Of a DNA stretch of 64,000 nucleotides, positions 36,438 through 45,662 are shown one piece after another. Source of the stretch: Acidobacteriota bacterium. Its GTDB lineage: Bacteria > Acidobacteriota > Terriglobia > UBA7540. The stretch spans positions 186,001 through 250,000 of the forward strand of contig JAMCXS010000032.1 of the NCBI GenBank assembly GCA_023474345.1, in the 5' to 3' direction. The first letter of the stretch is position 1. Each line of letters starts with the position of its first letter. The notes beneath the pieces are model-generated. The model had not been told where the DNA came from. It did no database searches and saw only the letters and a program-made list of their open reading frames with translations. Both the position numbers and the translations under genes were made by a program.

Positions 36438-36912
36438 AATCTGTTCCTCCTTGATTTGACTGAATCTCAGGATTGCGATGTTTTACCATAATCACTTCAG
36501 TGCCACAGCCCACAGAAGTTTCTACTTTGAACTCATCCATAAACTTGCGGACCAGAAAAATCCCCCGCCCGGACACGTTCAGAAGGTTTTCTTCGGCAAT
36601 CGGATCGGCAAGGGAATCAGGGTCAAACCCTCTCCCCTGATCTCGAACGTGAATTTCCACTCGATTCTCGAAAATTAGAAACCTTAATAAAACGCTCTTG
36701 CCGGGGTCTTCCATATTGCCGTGGTGAATGGCATTGATAACGGTTTCATGCACTGCCATCTCGATTTGAAATGCCGCTTCCGGTCCAAATCCTGCTGTTG
36801 CGGCAACACGGCGGCTGATTTCCTCGGCGACTTCAACATTCCTAAGCCTGCTCTCGAGCGTAACCTCGACGACGCTGGCCTTCGATTTGCTATCTGGTGA
36901 AAATGAAACCAC
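36406..36912 (-). CDS. Serine-protein kinase anti-sigma factor (RsbW/SpoIIAB type)
   Basis: A 168-residue GHKL ATPase. N-box HETVINAIHHGN (about residues 51-62), G1 box DQGRGFDPDSL and G2 box GRGIFLVRKFMD are all intact, so ATP binding and kinase activity are expected. Such proteins bind a sigma factor until released by a dephosphorylated STAS antagonist. Downstream overlap with the STAS gene supports a kinase/antagonist pair. The ATG at 36910-36912 begins MVSFSPDSKSK; the C-terminal 20 residues are polar and probably disordered. Confidence 0.88.
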   Translation of the reverse strand: MVSFSPDSKSKASVVEVTLESRLRNVEVAEEISRRVAATAGFGPEAAFQIEMAVHETVINAIHHGNMEDPGKSVLLRFLIFENRVEIHVRDQGRGFDPDSLADPIAEENLLNVSGRGIFLVRKFMDEFKVETSVGCGTEVIMVKHRNPEIQSNQGGTDCEHEGDSASG

Positions 36913-36971
36913 CGCATGACACTACAATACAATTTCCGCAAAGTCAACGAACCGAATCGACCTATGTGCAA

Positions 36972-36992
36972 CGATCGATAGGTGATCGATCG
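36972..36992. promoter_or_regulatory. CGATCGAT dyad beside a strong promoter
   Basis: CGATCGAT (36972-36979) and ATCGATCG (36985-36992) form a perfect 8-bp dyad with a five-base centre, ending one base before the -35 box at 36994. It could be an operator or the upstream part of a divergent control region for the rsbW-like gene. Confidence 0.45.
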
Positions 36993-36993
36993 G

Positions 36994-37023
36994 TTGACAA
37001 GGTCGACGAAGATTTATCATAAT
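36994..37023 (+). promoter_or_regulatory. Consensus promoter for a candidate small RNA
   Basis: TTGACA (36994-36999) with -10 CATAAT (37018-37023), 18 bases apart, immediately downstream of a dyad. No plausible protein start lies within range. Confidence 0.55.
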
Positions 37024-37029
37024 GTCCCA

Positions 37030-37203
37030 ATCATGGGGATCGTATTGGTTCAGGTCGCTGGCGTAGCGTGGGCTTGTTGTCCTACGGGTTCCGTTAGGGG
37101 CGCCGCGCGATTGGAGGTCAACGGCTTGTAATCGAACGCGAACAAGCAATTTTCACGGACGCCCGCAGACGGATTTTAGACGTCGGCGGGCGTTTTCGTT
37201 TTT
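37030..37203 (+). ncRNA. Candidate structured small RNA with intrinsic terminator
   Basis: Bounded by a strong promoter and a strong terminator: ACGCCCGC (37159-37166) pairs with GCGGGCGT (37186-37193), GACG with CGTC inside it, then TTTCGTTTTT. Between them, GCTTGTT (about 37073) pairs with AACAAGC (37141-37147), enclosing CCTACGG/CCGTTAGG and CGATT/AATCG hairpins, so a multi-branched fold is likely. No reading frame or known RNA family was recognised; the size of about 175 bases would suit 6S-type RNAs, but that is not shown. Confidence 0.5.
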
Positions 37204-37860
37204 AGGCGGTCCGCAACCTGACAAGGTTGACGTGGAGCCGAAATCTTAATTCTGGAGAAGCGAGAAGGAAAGGATCGAACTTCATGGCATGGTAGGAAAA
37301 TATGTCAATCTTTTGCTTAGCAGCGAAAGAAGCGGTCGGCCTTGGATTTGCCGGTGATTCATTTGAATCCGTTTTGAAATTTCCGACTTGGAGGTCCTGT
37401 CCATCGGCGCGTTCAGCCGCCTGGCTAGCTATATATGCTGGAAAGATTACGTTTACGTCCTTAGCCAGAAGCGCCTGGCGAACGGGTTCCCAAGGAAGTG
37501 TGCCGGGATGGCGCCTCCCAAGACCTGTGGCCACGGCAAAAAGTGACGATCTTCCTGAGCAGGACCGAGGTCTGGAGGTACTGCGGGAAAGCGGGCCGTT
37601 GCCGCCCGAATTCACGCGGCCGGAAGTTGCGTCAGTTTTGCATCGGACCCTTATTCAGGACCAGGCTCGGCCAGGGGCGGCATGCTCGTAAATCTGCTCG
37701 CTTTCTATGTTGGCATCCTGATGGTCCTGACGGGAACCCGGGCGTGATTCGACATGGCTATTCAGTATCTTTGATTCTTCGGTGGGAGCGCGTTTGCTGG
37801 TGGGGAAGAAATGGCAAGAGCCTCCCAACACATACTTCTATGAAAGGGTGAAAACACAAT
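37204..37860. other. Long intergenic region before cysH
   Basis: About 650 bases with no recognisable gene. Frames crossing it have no family features. A 21-codon frame at 37682-37747 (MLVNLLAFYVGILMVL...) would encode a single hydrophobic segment but has no ribosome-binding site. Confidence 0.35.
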
Positions 37861-38592
37861 ATGGGGCTTGGCACAGTAGCAATTCCTGAGGTGACAAAAT
37901 TCTTTGCGGAAGGGGATCCGCACGAGATCATTCGGTTTGCGCTCGAGAACTTTTCCCCTCGGATCGCGATCAGCTTTAGCGGAGCGGAGGATGTTGTGCT
38001 GGTGGACATGGCGGTGAAAACCGGCGGTGAGTTCAGTGTTTTCTCGCTCGATACCGGCAGGCTTCATCCGGAAACCTACCAGTTTATCGATAAAGTCCGG
38101 GAGCATTATGGAATCCCAATTGAGGTTTATTCTCCGCAAGCGGCGGCGGTGGAAAATCTGGTCAAGGCAAAAGGCCTTTACTCATTTTACAAAGACGGCC
38201 ACAAGGAATGCTGTGGCATTCGCAAAGTTGAGCCATTGCGACGGGCGCTTCGCTCTCTCGACGCCTGGATTACGGGCCAGCGGCATGACCAAAGCCCTTC
38301 CACCCGCACCCAAGTCGCGATCGTCGAAACTGATCCGGTTTTTTCCTCGCCGGACCATGAGTTGATCAAGTTCAACCCTCTTGCCAAGTGGACCTCCCAG
38401 CAGGTGTGGGCTTACATTCGCGAAAACAATGTTCCCTTCAACCCGCTGCATGAGCGCGGCTACGTCTCAATCGGCTGCGAGCCCTGCACGCGTCCCGTGC
38501 TCCCCGGACAGCACGAACGCGAAGGACGCTGGTGGTGGGAAGATCAAACCAAGAAAGAATGCGGTCTCCATGTGGGCAACCTGGAGCGGTAA
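37861..38592 (+). CDS. cysH: Assimilatory phosphoadenylyl/adenylyl-sulfate reductase (APS-type)
   Basis: Reduces activated sulfate to sulfite with thioredoxin. The 243-residue sequence has the PP-loop-like [28 protein letters not shown], and [13 protein letters not shown]. Cys pairs [12 protein letters not shown] and [11 protein letters not shown] supply the CC...CxxC ligands of the [4Fe-4S] cluster that marks APS reductases rather than PAPS-only enzymes, and KKECGLH near the C-terminus carries the catalytic Cys. No other sulfate-assimilation gene follows. The ATG is preceded by GAAAGGGTG. Confidence 0.92.
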   Translation: MGLGTVAIPEVTKFFAEGDPHEIIRFALENFSPRIAISFSGAEDVVLVDMAVKTGGEFSVFSLDTGRLHPETYQFIDKVREHYGIPIEVYSPQAAAVENLVKAKGLYSFYKDGHKECCGIRKVEPLRRALRSLDAWITGQRHDQSPSTRTQVAIVETDPVFSSPDHELIKFNPLAKWTSQQVWAYIRENNVPFNPLHERGYVSIGCEPCTRPVLPGQHEREGRWWWEDQTKKECGLHVGNLER

Positions 38593-38641
38593 AGGCGCTT
38601 GCCCTCCGTCCCTTACTCAGGGAAAGTCGACGACCTGGGGT

Positions 38642-39817
38642 TCATTGGGGCTCTTGTGACGCAGCCGTTGCTGGTTTTGGTCCGCCGGCCTGAACCTCAG
38701 GATGCGCGCTTCCCCGAAGGTCTCGATAGAGACGGCCGGCGATCTCCGCTGCGTGAGGACCGTACATAGGCTGTCCGCCACGCAAAAGAACCACGACTAC
38801 ATATTGGGGAGTTGCAGCCGAGTAGGAATCGAACCACCCCAGACGCGCTCCATCCTCGCTGCAAGTTCCCGTTTTCCCAAGGACTTCTGTTCCGGGATCG
38901 TTTGCCAGGCGCGCTGTGCCGTATCTGACGGCCGCCGCCATCCCGGCCCGCACTTCCGAAATGTGTGCGGACAGACGGGTCAATCGGCGGCGCACCATAG
39001 GCCTAAAGGATTCCAGTTGTTCGGGCGTGTGCGGATACTGCAGGTAATAAAGCGTCCCGCCGTTGGCAATCGCAGACACCACCGCCGCCATTTGCAGGGG
39101 TGTGACCTCGATGCCCTCGCCCAGGAAGGCCAGGTTGCCCACGCCATCTTTGGGAGGGGCGGCAGGGAACTTCCCGCGCGATTCTCCGAGGATGTTCCAA
39201 CCGGCTTTGTGCCCCAAGCCGAATTCATGGGCATAATAGGCGAGTGTCTTGAAGCCGACCATCTCACCGAGCTGAAAGAAAAATAGATTGTTGGAGTGTG
39301 CCAGGGCATCAGTCAGGTCTATGCGCCACCGGCGGCCCACGTGAAGCTTGGTGCGGTGTGAAATGATGCCCCGGTTCAATCCCGCCAAGGCCACAAGAGG
39401 CTTGAAAGTCGAGCAGGGCCGGAAAGCTTGTTGGATCGCCAGTTTTTGATTGACGATAGTCAGGATGCGCCCGGTATAGGGATCGACCACCACAATCGTC
39501 CCATTCCACTTCCCCAAAGCTGTAACGGCAGCTTGGCGGACTGCCAAGTTGTCTCCTTCAGTATTATCACCGGCGCCGGGATGATCGTCGTAGGAACTGA
39601 CGGTCCACGGACTCCAATGGCGCCGGTGGTAGCGGCGCCGGGAGTGCCGGATGACACGGTGCCGCCGTTGGGTGGTTTGACCCACGCCGGGCGGAGAGAC
39701 GGCATATCCGGTGGCGACTGTTCCGCCGGGAAAAATGTCAAACCCCATCAAGCATGGGATGAGCACGGCCATGACGGCCAATATCTTCATCAACGGGGGT
39801 TGAACCTCTTTGCTCAT
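38642..39817 (-). CDS. Penicillin-binding protein transpeptidase domain, membrane-anchored
   Basis: A 391-residue protein. An N-terminal hydrophobic segment (ILAVMAVLIPCLMGFDIF) is followed by an Arg/His-rich linker (about 45-70) and a transpeptidase domain with all three motifs: SxxK as CSTFK (about 134-138), SxN as HSNNLFFF, and KTG as LGKTGT. It lacks the N-terminal pedestal of class B PBPs and any glycosyltransferase domain. Weak similarity to the FtsI/PBP2 or BlaR-type domain is expected. The catalytic Ser is preceded by Cys, unusual but not unknown. It faces cysH tail to tail. Confidence 0.78.
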   Translation of the reverse strand: MSKEVQPPLMKILAVMAVLIPCLMGFDIFPGGTVATGYAVSPPGVGQTTQRRHRVIRHSRRRYHRRHWSPWTVSSYDDHPGAGDNTEGDNLAVRQAAVTALGKWNGTIVVVDPYTGRILTIVNQKLAIQQAFRPCSTFKPLVALAGLNRGIISHRTKLHVGRRWRIDLTDALAHSNNLFFFQLGEMVGFKTLAYYAHEFGLGHKAGWNILGESRGKFPAAPPKDGVGNLAFLGEGIEVTPLQMAAVVSAIANGGTLYYLQYPHTPEQLESFRPMVRRRLTRLSAHISEVRAGMAAAVRYGTARLANDPGTEVLGKTGTCSEDGARLGWFDSYSAATPQYVVVVLLRGGQPMYGPHAAEIAGRLYRDLRGSAHPEVQAGGPKPATAASQEPQ

Positions 39818-39874
39818 CGGGCCCGGATTGATTCCTGCTGGTACTTGCAGCCATCGCGGCCGTCGGCTTGATCG

Positions 39875-39891
39875 CTCCGAAGGATTCGGAG
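39875..39891 (-). terminator. Hairpin downstream of recA
   Basis: CTCCGAA (39875-39881) pairs with TTCGGAG (39885-39891) around a three-base loop, eight bases beyond the recA stop. No T-run follows on the recA side, so it may be a weak or Rho-aided terminator. Confidence 0.4.
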
Positions 39892-39898
39892 GCCGCCG

Positions 39899-40963
39899 CT
39901 ATTCTTGAGCCTGTTTCTTGCCGCGTGCCACGCCGGCTTCTGCAGGCTTGGGCTCCTCCCGGGCAGGCAAATTTAGTGCCTTTCGGACTTCGCCTTCGAT
40001 CTTCGTTAAAACGTCGTTATTCTCATGGAGAAAATGACGCGTATTTTCCCTTCCTTGTCCGATGCGTTCTCCGCCGAACGAGTACCACGCTCCGCTCTTT
40101 TCGATCAAGTTCAGCCCTACGGCTACGTCGATCAGATCACCTTCTTTAGAAATTCCTTCGCCGTAAAGGATGTCGAACTCGGCCTCGCGGAAAGGAGGCG
40201 CCATTTTGTTTTTGACCACCTTGACGCGGGTCCGATTGCCCACCACACGGTCACCATCCTTGATGGAGGCGATGCGGCGAATGTCCAGCCGGACAGATGA
40301 GTAAAACTTGAGGGCTCTTCCTCCGGTCGTGGTTTCAGGATTTCCGAACATGACGCCGATTTTTTCCCGGATCTGGTTGATGAAGATCAGGCAGGTCTTC
40401 GATTTGGAAACGATGGCTGTCAGCTTGCGCAAGGCTTGTGACATCAATCGCGCCTGCAGGCCGGGCATCGAATCGCCCATTTCACCTTCCAGTTCGGCCC
40501 GAGGAACCAGCGCGGCCACCGAATCGATCACCACGACGTCGATCGCGTTCGAACGTACCAGCGCCTCGGCAATTTCCAGGGCCTGCTCGCCGTAATCGGG
40601 TTGGGAGACGAGCAGGTTGTCAACGTCAACGCCGAGCCTTTTGGCGTAGTTTGCGTCGAGCGCGTGCTCGGCATCCACAAAGGCTGCCATCCCGCCGCGA
40701 TGCTGCGCCTCCGCCACCAAATGCAGGGCAATGGTGGTCTTGCCGCTTGCCTCGGGGCCGAAGATCTCCACCACGCGCCCCCGCGGCACTCCTCCCACGC
40801 CCAACGCGGCATCGAGCGAGATAGCGCCGGTGGGAATCACTTCCACCGGGACCAACGCGTCCTTTGCGCCTAGGCGCATAATGGACCCCTTTCCAAACTG
40901 TTTTTCAATTTGGGTCAAGGCCAGGTCAATGGCTTTGGTCTTTTCCGTTCGTTCTTCTGGCAT
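39899..40963 (-). CDS. recA: Recombinase RecA
   Basis: ATP-dependent strand-exchange protein and SOS co-protease. The 354-residue protein starts [32 protein letters not shown], with Walker [10 protein letters not shown], Walker B region [22 protein letters not shown] (L1 loop following), and [30 protein letters not shown] (L2 loop). GGAGG lies just before the ATG at 40963. A longer frame begins at 41131 but the added 56 residues have no RecA homology and overlap the neighbour, so it was not used. Confidence 0.97.
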   Translation of the reverse strand: MPEERTEKTKAIDLALTQIEKQFGKGSIMRLGAKDALVPVEVIPTGAISLDAALGVGGVPRGRVVEIFGPEASGKTTIALHLVAEAQHRGGMAAFVDAEHALDANYAKRLGVDVDNLLVSQPDYGEQALEIAEALVRSNAIDVVVIDSVAALVPRAELEGEMGDSMPGLQARLMSQALRKLTAIVSKSKTCLIFINQIREKIGVMFGNPETTTGGRALKFYSSVRLDIRRIASIKDGDRVVGNRTRVKVVKNKMAPPFREAEFDILYGEGISKEGDLIDVAVGLNLIEKSGAWYSFGGERIGQGRENTRHFLHENNDVLTKIEGEVRKALNLPAREEPKPAEAGVARGKKQAQE

Positions 40964-41072
40964 TTTGAAATCCTCCTTTCGCAAGGCGCCTGCCTGAGAA
41001 AGCTCCCGCAGGTTATTGTTCACGCGCCCGTGATTTCTACTCCCCGCGGCTGCCGGCGAACTACGCTCGCGA

Positions 41073-41930
41073 TTATGGCTTTGCGTAATCATAAAATCCC
41101 TTTCCTGTCTTGCGACCCAGCCAGCCTGCATTCACCATCTTTTCCAGCAGCGGGCAGGGCCGGTACTTGGAATCGCGGAACCCTTCGTAGAGCATCTTCA
41201 TAATATCCAGGCAGACGTCCAAACCGATGAGGTCGGCTAACTCCAACGGCCCCATGGGATGATTCATTCCCAGCTTCATCACACCGTCCACTCCCGCTGG
41301 ATCAGCAACCCCTTCCAGGACCGCGTAGACGGCCTCGTTGATCATGGGCATCAGCAGACGGTTCGAAATAAAGCCCGGGGAATCCTCGACACGGATGGGG
41401 GTCTTGCCCACGGACCTGGCGATTTGATCCGCAACTTCGAGCGTCTGCTCGGTTGTCTCAAGTCCAGGCACCACCTCCACAAGCTTCATCACGGGAACGG
41501 GATTGAAAAAGTGCAGCCCGACGAACCGGGGCGCGCGGTGCGTTGTGCGGGCGAGGCGCGTAATGGAGATTGAGGAGGTGTTGCTGGCAAAAATCGTTTC
41601 AGCACGGCACAAGGAATCGAGCGCGCAAAACACGGCTGCTTTCACCTCAACATCTTCTGTCACGGCTTCGATCACAAGGTCGGCTGAAGATAACCCGGAG
41701 ACCTCGGCGGTCGTTTTCAAGCGCTTTCCTGCCTCTTGCGCTTCCTGCTCCGTCAGCCTTTCCTTCTCCACATCGCGTTTGAGGCCGCGCAGAATCTTTT
41801 CCGCGCCGTGCGTGAGCCCATCCGGGGAGCTGTCATGAAGCACTACGGAAAATCCGTGCCGCAGGAAAACCTGGGCAATGCCGTGGCCCATGGTTCCTGC
41901 TCCCACGACTCCAACCAGATTGAGGTTCAA
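41073..41930 (-). CDS. 3-hydroxybutyryl-CoA dehydrogenase
   Basis: A 285-residue NAD(P)-dependent dehydrogenase. N-terminal Rossmann motif [21 protein letters not shown], then [39 protein letters not shown] with the catalytic His, and C-terminal [22 protein letters not shown]. It converts 3-hydroxyacyl-CoA to acetoacetyl-CoA or the reverse. The acetyl-CoA acetyltransferase gene lies 35 bases upstream on the same strand. Together with the glutaryl-CoA dehydrogenase at 8.6 kb (crotonyl-CoA producer), a pathway to acetyl-CoA would lack only a crotonase, not seen here. Confidence 0.92.
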   Translation of the reverse strand: MNLNLVGVVGAGTMGHGIAQVFLRHGFSVVLHDSSPDGLTHGAEKILRGLKRDVEKERLTEQEAQEAGKRLKTTAEVSGLSSADLVIEAVTEDVEVKAAVFCALDSLCRAETIFASNTSSISITRLARTTHRAPRFVGLHFFNPVPVMKLVEVVPGLETTEQTLEVADQIARSVGKTPIRVEDSPGFISNRLLMPMINEAVYAVLEGVADPAGVDGVMKLGMNHPMGPLELADLIGLDVCLDIMKMLYEGFRDSKYRPCPLLEKMVNAGWLGRKTGKGFYDYAKP

Positions 41931-41965
41931 GCTTTCCTCCGCAATTGGGCGATGAAAAACCCTGC

Positions 41966-43153
41966 CTACCGGGCGTCCCTTTCAACGGCTAAGGCGACGG
42001 CATTGCCGCCACCCAGGCAGAGCGCAGCCACGCCGCGCTGGGAATTGCGGCGCTGCATTTCGTAAAGAAGGGTTACCAGAATCCGTGCGCCGGAAGCTCC
42101 GATGGGATGGCCAATCGCCACCGCGCCTCCATTAACGTTTGTTTTCTCCGGATCGATTCCCAACTGCTCGATCACAGCGACGGCCTGCACGGCGAAGGCT
42201 TCGTTCAGCTCGAATAAATCAACATCCTCGCGTTTCCAGCCCACCCTCACGAGCAGCGCCTGGACGGCGTCCACTGGCGCCATCATCACCCAGCGCGGCT
42301 CAACCCCGCTAACCGCTTGCCCCACGATGCGCGCCAGAGGCTGCCGGCCCAGCTTCCCGGCCGTTTCGCGGGACGTTACCACCAGCGCAGCGGCGCCATC
42401 GTTGGTCCCCGGAGCGTTGCCGGCCGTCACCGTGCCGCCGGGTTTGAATACCGGCTTCAGGCTGGCCAGCTTTTCAAACGACGTGTCCGCGCGCGGCGAT
42501 TCGTCCGTTGAGAACTCGATGCTCTCGCCTTTTTTCCCCGGCACCGCGACGGGAACGATCTCGTCTTTAAATCGGCCGGTGTTGAGCGCCTCCACAGCGC
42601 GGCGATGGCTCTCAAGCGCGTACCGGTCCTGCCGCTCGCGGGACACCTTGTATTTCTCCGCCACCAGTTCAGCGGTCATACCCATGTGAAAATCTTCGTA
42701 GGCATCCCAGAGCCCATCGTGAATCATGGAGTCGACCAGTCTCTTGTCGCCCAGGCGCAATCCCTGGCGCGCCCCTGGCAGCAGGTACGGGCAGTTGCTC
42801 ATGGACTCCATGCCGCCCGCTACCACCGCGTCTGTGTTCCCGGTCTCAATTCCCTGCGCGGCCAGCGCCACCGCTTTCAGCCCGGACCCGCACACCTTAT
42901 TAATGGTCATGGCCGCCACAGACGGCTGGAGGCCACCCTTTAAAGCGGCCTGGCGCGCAGGGTTCTGGCCTAGACCAGCGGACACCACGTTTCCCATAAT
43001 CACTTCGTCAACTTGCGTGCCGTCCATGCCCGCCCGGCGCACAACTTCACGTACAGCACAAGCCCCCAGGTCGACAGCAGAAAGGGGTGAAAGGGAACCT
43101 TGGAACTTGCCAACTGCGGTGCGGACTGCGGCGATAATAACCGCTTCTCGCAT
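41966..43153 (-). CDS. Acetyl-CoA acetyltransferase (thiolase)
   Basis: A 395-residue thiolase. The nucleophilic Cys is in [15 protein letters not shown] (about residue 89), the active-site His in [12 protein letters not shown] (about 350), and the second Cys in [10 protein letters not shown] (about 380). [20 protein letters not shown] and ELNEAFAVQ are further family marks. Biosynthetic/degradative direction is not determinable from sequence. Reads in the same direction as the hydroxybutyryl-CoA dehydrogenase gene, 35 bases apart, and is probably its operon partner. Confidence 0.94.
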   Translation of the reverse strand: MREAVIIAAVRTAVGKFQGSLSPLSAVDLGACAVREVVRRAGMDGTQVDEVIMGNVVSAGLGQNPARQAALKGGLQPSVAAMTINKVCGSGLKAVALAAQGIETGNTDAVVAGGMESMSNCPYLLPGARQGLRLGDKRLVDSMIHDGLWDAYEDFHMGMTAELVAEKYKVSRERQDRYALESHRRAVEALNTGRFKDEIVPVAVPGKKGESIEFSTDESPRADTSFEKLASLKPVFKPGGTVTAGNAPGTNDGAAALVVTSRETAGKLGRQPLARIVGQAVSGVEPRWVMMAPVDAVQALLVRVGWKREDVDLFELNEAFAVQAVAVIEQLGIDPEKTNVNGGAVAIGHPIGASGARILVTLLYEMQRRNSQRGVAALCLGGGNAVALAVERDAR

Positions 43154-43789
43154 ATCTCGTCACCCGATTATGGGGCCGCGCTCAAGTGAAGTCAAGAAAA
43201 CGTGTTCTACCGTTTGCCGGGCTTAAGTTCTTTGCTCCGCGTCTTCCGAGAACACCTGGAAGATGCGCCCTTGCTGGTTAACGGCCGCTACACTGCCCGC
43301 AGGTCTGATTTCAGAAGCAGGGAATGCGCAAATGCGCCTCCCGGCTGCCTGTTGGCGCATTGTTCCAGAACTATAAACGTTCCGCATACCGTCCCTGGCG
43401 CACATGGATTTTTCCAAACTGCGTTCGATCCCCGGAATATCCGCACGGTGAACGTCTGCCATGCCTGCGCTAATGGTTTGATCCGGCAACCGGAAAAGCA
43501 ACGATTCAGAATATCAGGTGGCATTGCGGGCGGCATGCCTTTGCGAGTAAATTAGTAGTGGTTAGTGTTGACATAAGAAGGGGAGAAGAGTTAACGAGAC
43601 TGGGTTAACTTTAGCAACCTTCGGGCTATCCGCGTCTGGCTGCGGCACACTGGCTGGCTGCGGTCGAGAAGTCAGCAGATGGGGGAACGTACGCAGGCCA
43701 AAGGCGAGTGCCGCCAACCAAAATGCAAGGCCCCATAAACTTTTGCTGTGTTTGATAAGACTATCTGTTTCAGTGTAAAGCTAAGTTTT
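43154..43789. other. Intergenic region between the thiolase and the CAU tRNA
   Basis: About 635 bases without a recognised gene. TTGACA occurs at 43568-43573 with TTAACG 17 bases on, and a GTTAAC ... GTTAAC pair (near 43590 and 43605) could be an operator or part of the tRNA promoter region. Confidence 0.4.
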
Positions 43790-43866
<77 letters not shown>

Positions 43867-45662
43867 ATCATCTTCCTGAAAAAGCTTGACTTGTTCGGCC
43901 GCAGGCTGTTCAGTTTCCGAGAAAAGAGGACCCGCAAGCCGGAATCGTCGGACTTGGAAGGGGCACAGTGCACTCCTCAAAATCTCGCATGACGACCCGC
44001 CGACGGAGACCGGCGTGGAGAGGCCAACTGCCCCAAAGCCACCCCAGACCGTGTCGTCGTTCACGTGGGACGGGCGCACTGTGACGCCGGGCTGGAAGTG
44101 CACGCACTAAAGGGTCGACTACAGGATCACGCAGGTCTGGAACGATGGTACCGTTTCCCTGGAGCGGGAGGGAGGACATATCGAAACCGATGGTGTTATG
44201 GTCGGCGAACTCCGGTTCATATCCGATCCAGATGAGAGCTGAAGAAGAGCCAGGACAGCAGTAAGTATCCCGGCACAGCAGGGGGAACTCCCTCTGAAAT
44301 TAGGCAGAGGGAATCCCTTATCGAGAAGGGCCCGATCCATCTCATGGATGCCCCGAAAATTGCGAATTGACAAATGCCGTATCCGCATAACCCAACGTTT
44401 GCTTGCAGGTTGAGAGTATAACACCGGCTTCAACTGCTTCATATGAGGTCTCCTTATCTGGGTCTGACCGCTCGCCTGGGGACGGTGGACGGTGGCCTGC
44501 AAGAACTTGACGACGGCCATGTCGCCGTTGCGGTTCGGGTTGCGGAGGGCTACAGGGTGCATTGAGGATCGAGCGTTGTTATGGCGGCAACCCGGCGTGC
44601 CGCCCGAATGGGGCCTTCAGTTCAACAGGTAGACTTGGACTCGGCGGGTGCAGAACTTCGCTCGCACCTTTTCTGGCTGTCGGGCCGGACCGGGGAGTGG
44701 GGTATGAGGCATGGCGGTGATCGACCCGCCGAGCTCTGGCCTCGCCCAGAGTACGGGTTCAGGCTATGGTGCGGGAGAAATCGGGGGCGTTGTCCCCGAA
44801 GAACGGGGAAGAGGGACCACCCGCTGTCGCTGGGTTGGACTGGCGAGCAAGCTTATGAAAAGAAGCAAGGCGGAGACCGGAAAGTCGGCCCGATGCATGG
44901 CCCCCGACTTTGTTCCACAAGGCTCCAGGAACTTTATGGAGCAGTTCTGCAGGCATATTCCCGCCGCAATGTGGAGGGATCTATCACCGTCAGAATACCG
45001 ATACGGACAGCCTGGACAATCTTTATATCGGCAATGTAGATTCCTCCTCGTTCGAGAGGAATCCTGATTGCCCGATTCTTGTCCAGCATCGCTCGCCCTA
45101 AGGTTGTCTTCCGGGGGTGAACCCTACCGGTCCTCCCAGTTCCCGATCGAGAACGGGAAGGATTATTACAGGCTTGAGGTCCTGCCGCTTCGGGAGCTTT
45201 CAGCACCGTGGGCCAAACCCTCCGCTGAGAATTTCGAGCCCCACGCCTACAAGGGGTTCCGGTGACATTCTGGAATCCTTCTGCGGTCCGCCCGTCGATT
45301 CCCAAAAAAGAGTGCGGGACCGGCGAATCGAGAGTGGCAGATGGCGCTCGCAAGCTGCGTGCCGTTCCAGTTCGGAGCGAAGATGCCTGCAAGTGAGCCG
45401 CTGGTCAAACCATGACCGCAACTTTGATCGGGCTGCCGGTCTCCCTCAGGTCGAGACCATGGAACCAGAAAAATCCATCATGGTTCCCAAGCGGGATCGA
45501 ACAGATGCATCGTGGAATCTGGCCGTCGTTATAAGACGAACTAACGACGAGGACTGACGATCAGAATTCTCTTCACAAGCCCGAGGACCTCATAGATACG
45601 CCACCGATATCAACCGCAGCCTCAAAATAGGAATGCCGGGCGGGCTCGGCCGTGCGTCAGCA
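43867..45662. other. Gene-poor decayed region inside the tRNA-bounded island
   Basis: About 1.8 kb without an intact gene. On the plus strand a frame around 43886-44232 reads through one TAA (44108) and encodes ITQVWNDGTVSLEREGGHIETDG toward its end, perhaps a broken gene. The minus strand holds the RecF/OLD-like fragment listed separately, and a further minus-strand frame (44934-45392) of unknown nature. Codon use is unlike neighbouring genes. Confidence 0.5.
44320..44388 (-). pseudogene. Remnant of an ATP-dependent (OLD-family-like) endonuclease N-terminus
   Basis: From 44388 leftward the frame reads MRIRHLSIRNFRGI then HEMDRALLDK, the standard beginning of RecF/OLD-family AAA ATPases. Homology ends before any Walker A motif, after about 23 residues. 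Only a short fragment is recognisable, so this is a low-certainty call. OLD-family nucleases are often carried by prophages and defence islands. Confidence 0.35.

Noticed and set aside
37302-37691. Plus-strand 129-codon frame upstream of cysH
   Set aside because: No domain, ribosome-binding site or conserved pattern; composition does not favour coding.
40964-41131. 56-residue N-terminal extension of recA
   Set aside because: It has no RecA homology and overlaps the neighbouring dehydrogenase frame; GGAGG points to the ATG at 40963.
44108-44110. TAA in frame 43886-44232 as a recoded codon
   Set aside because: TAA is not a selenocysteine codon and no hairpin or family supports readthrough; a broken gene is simpler.
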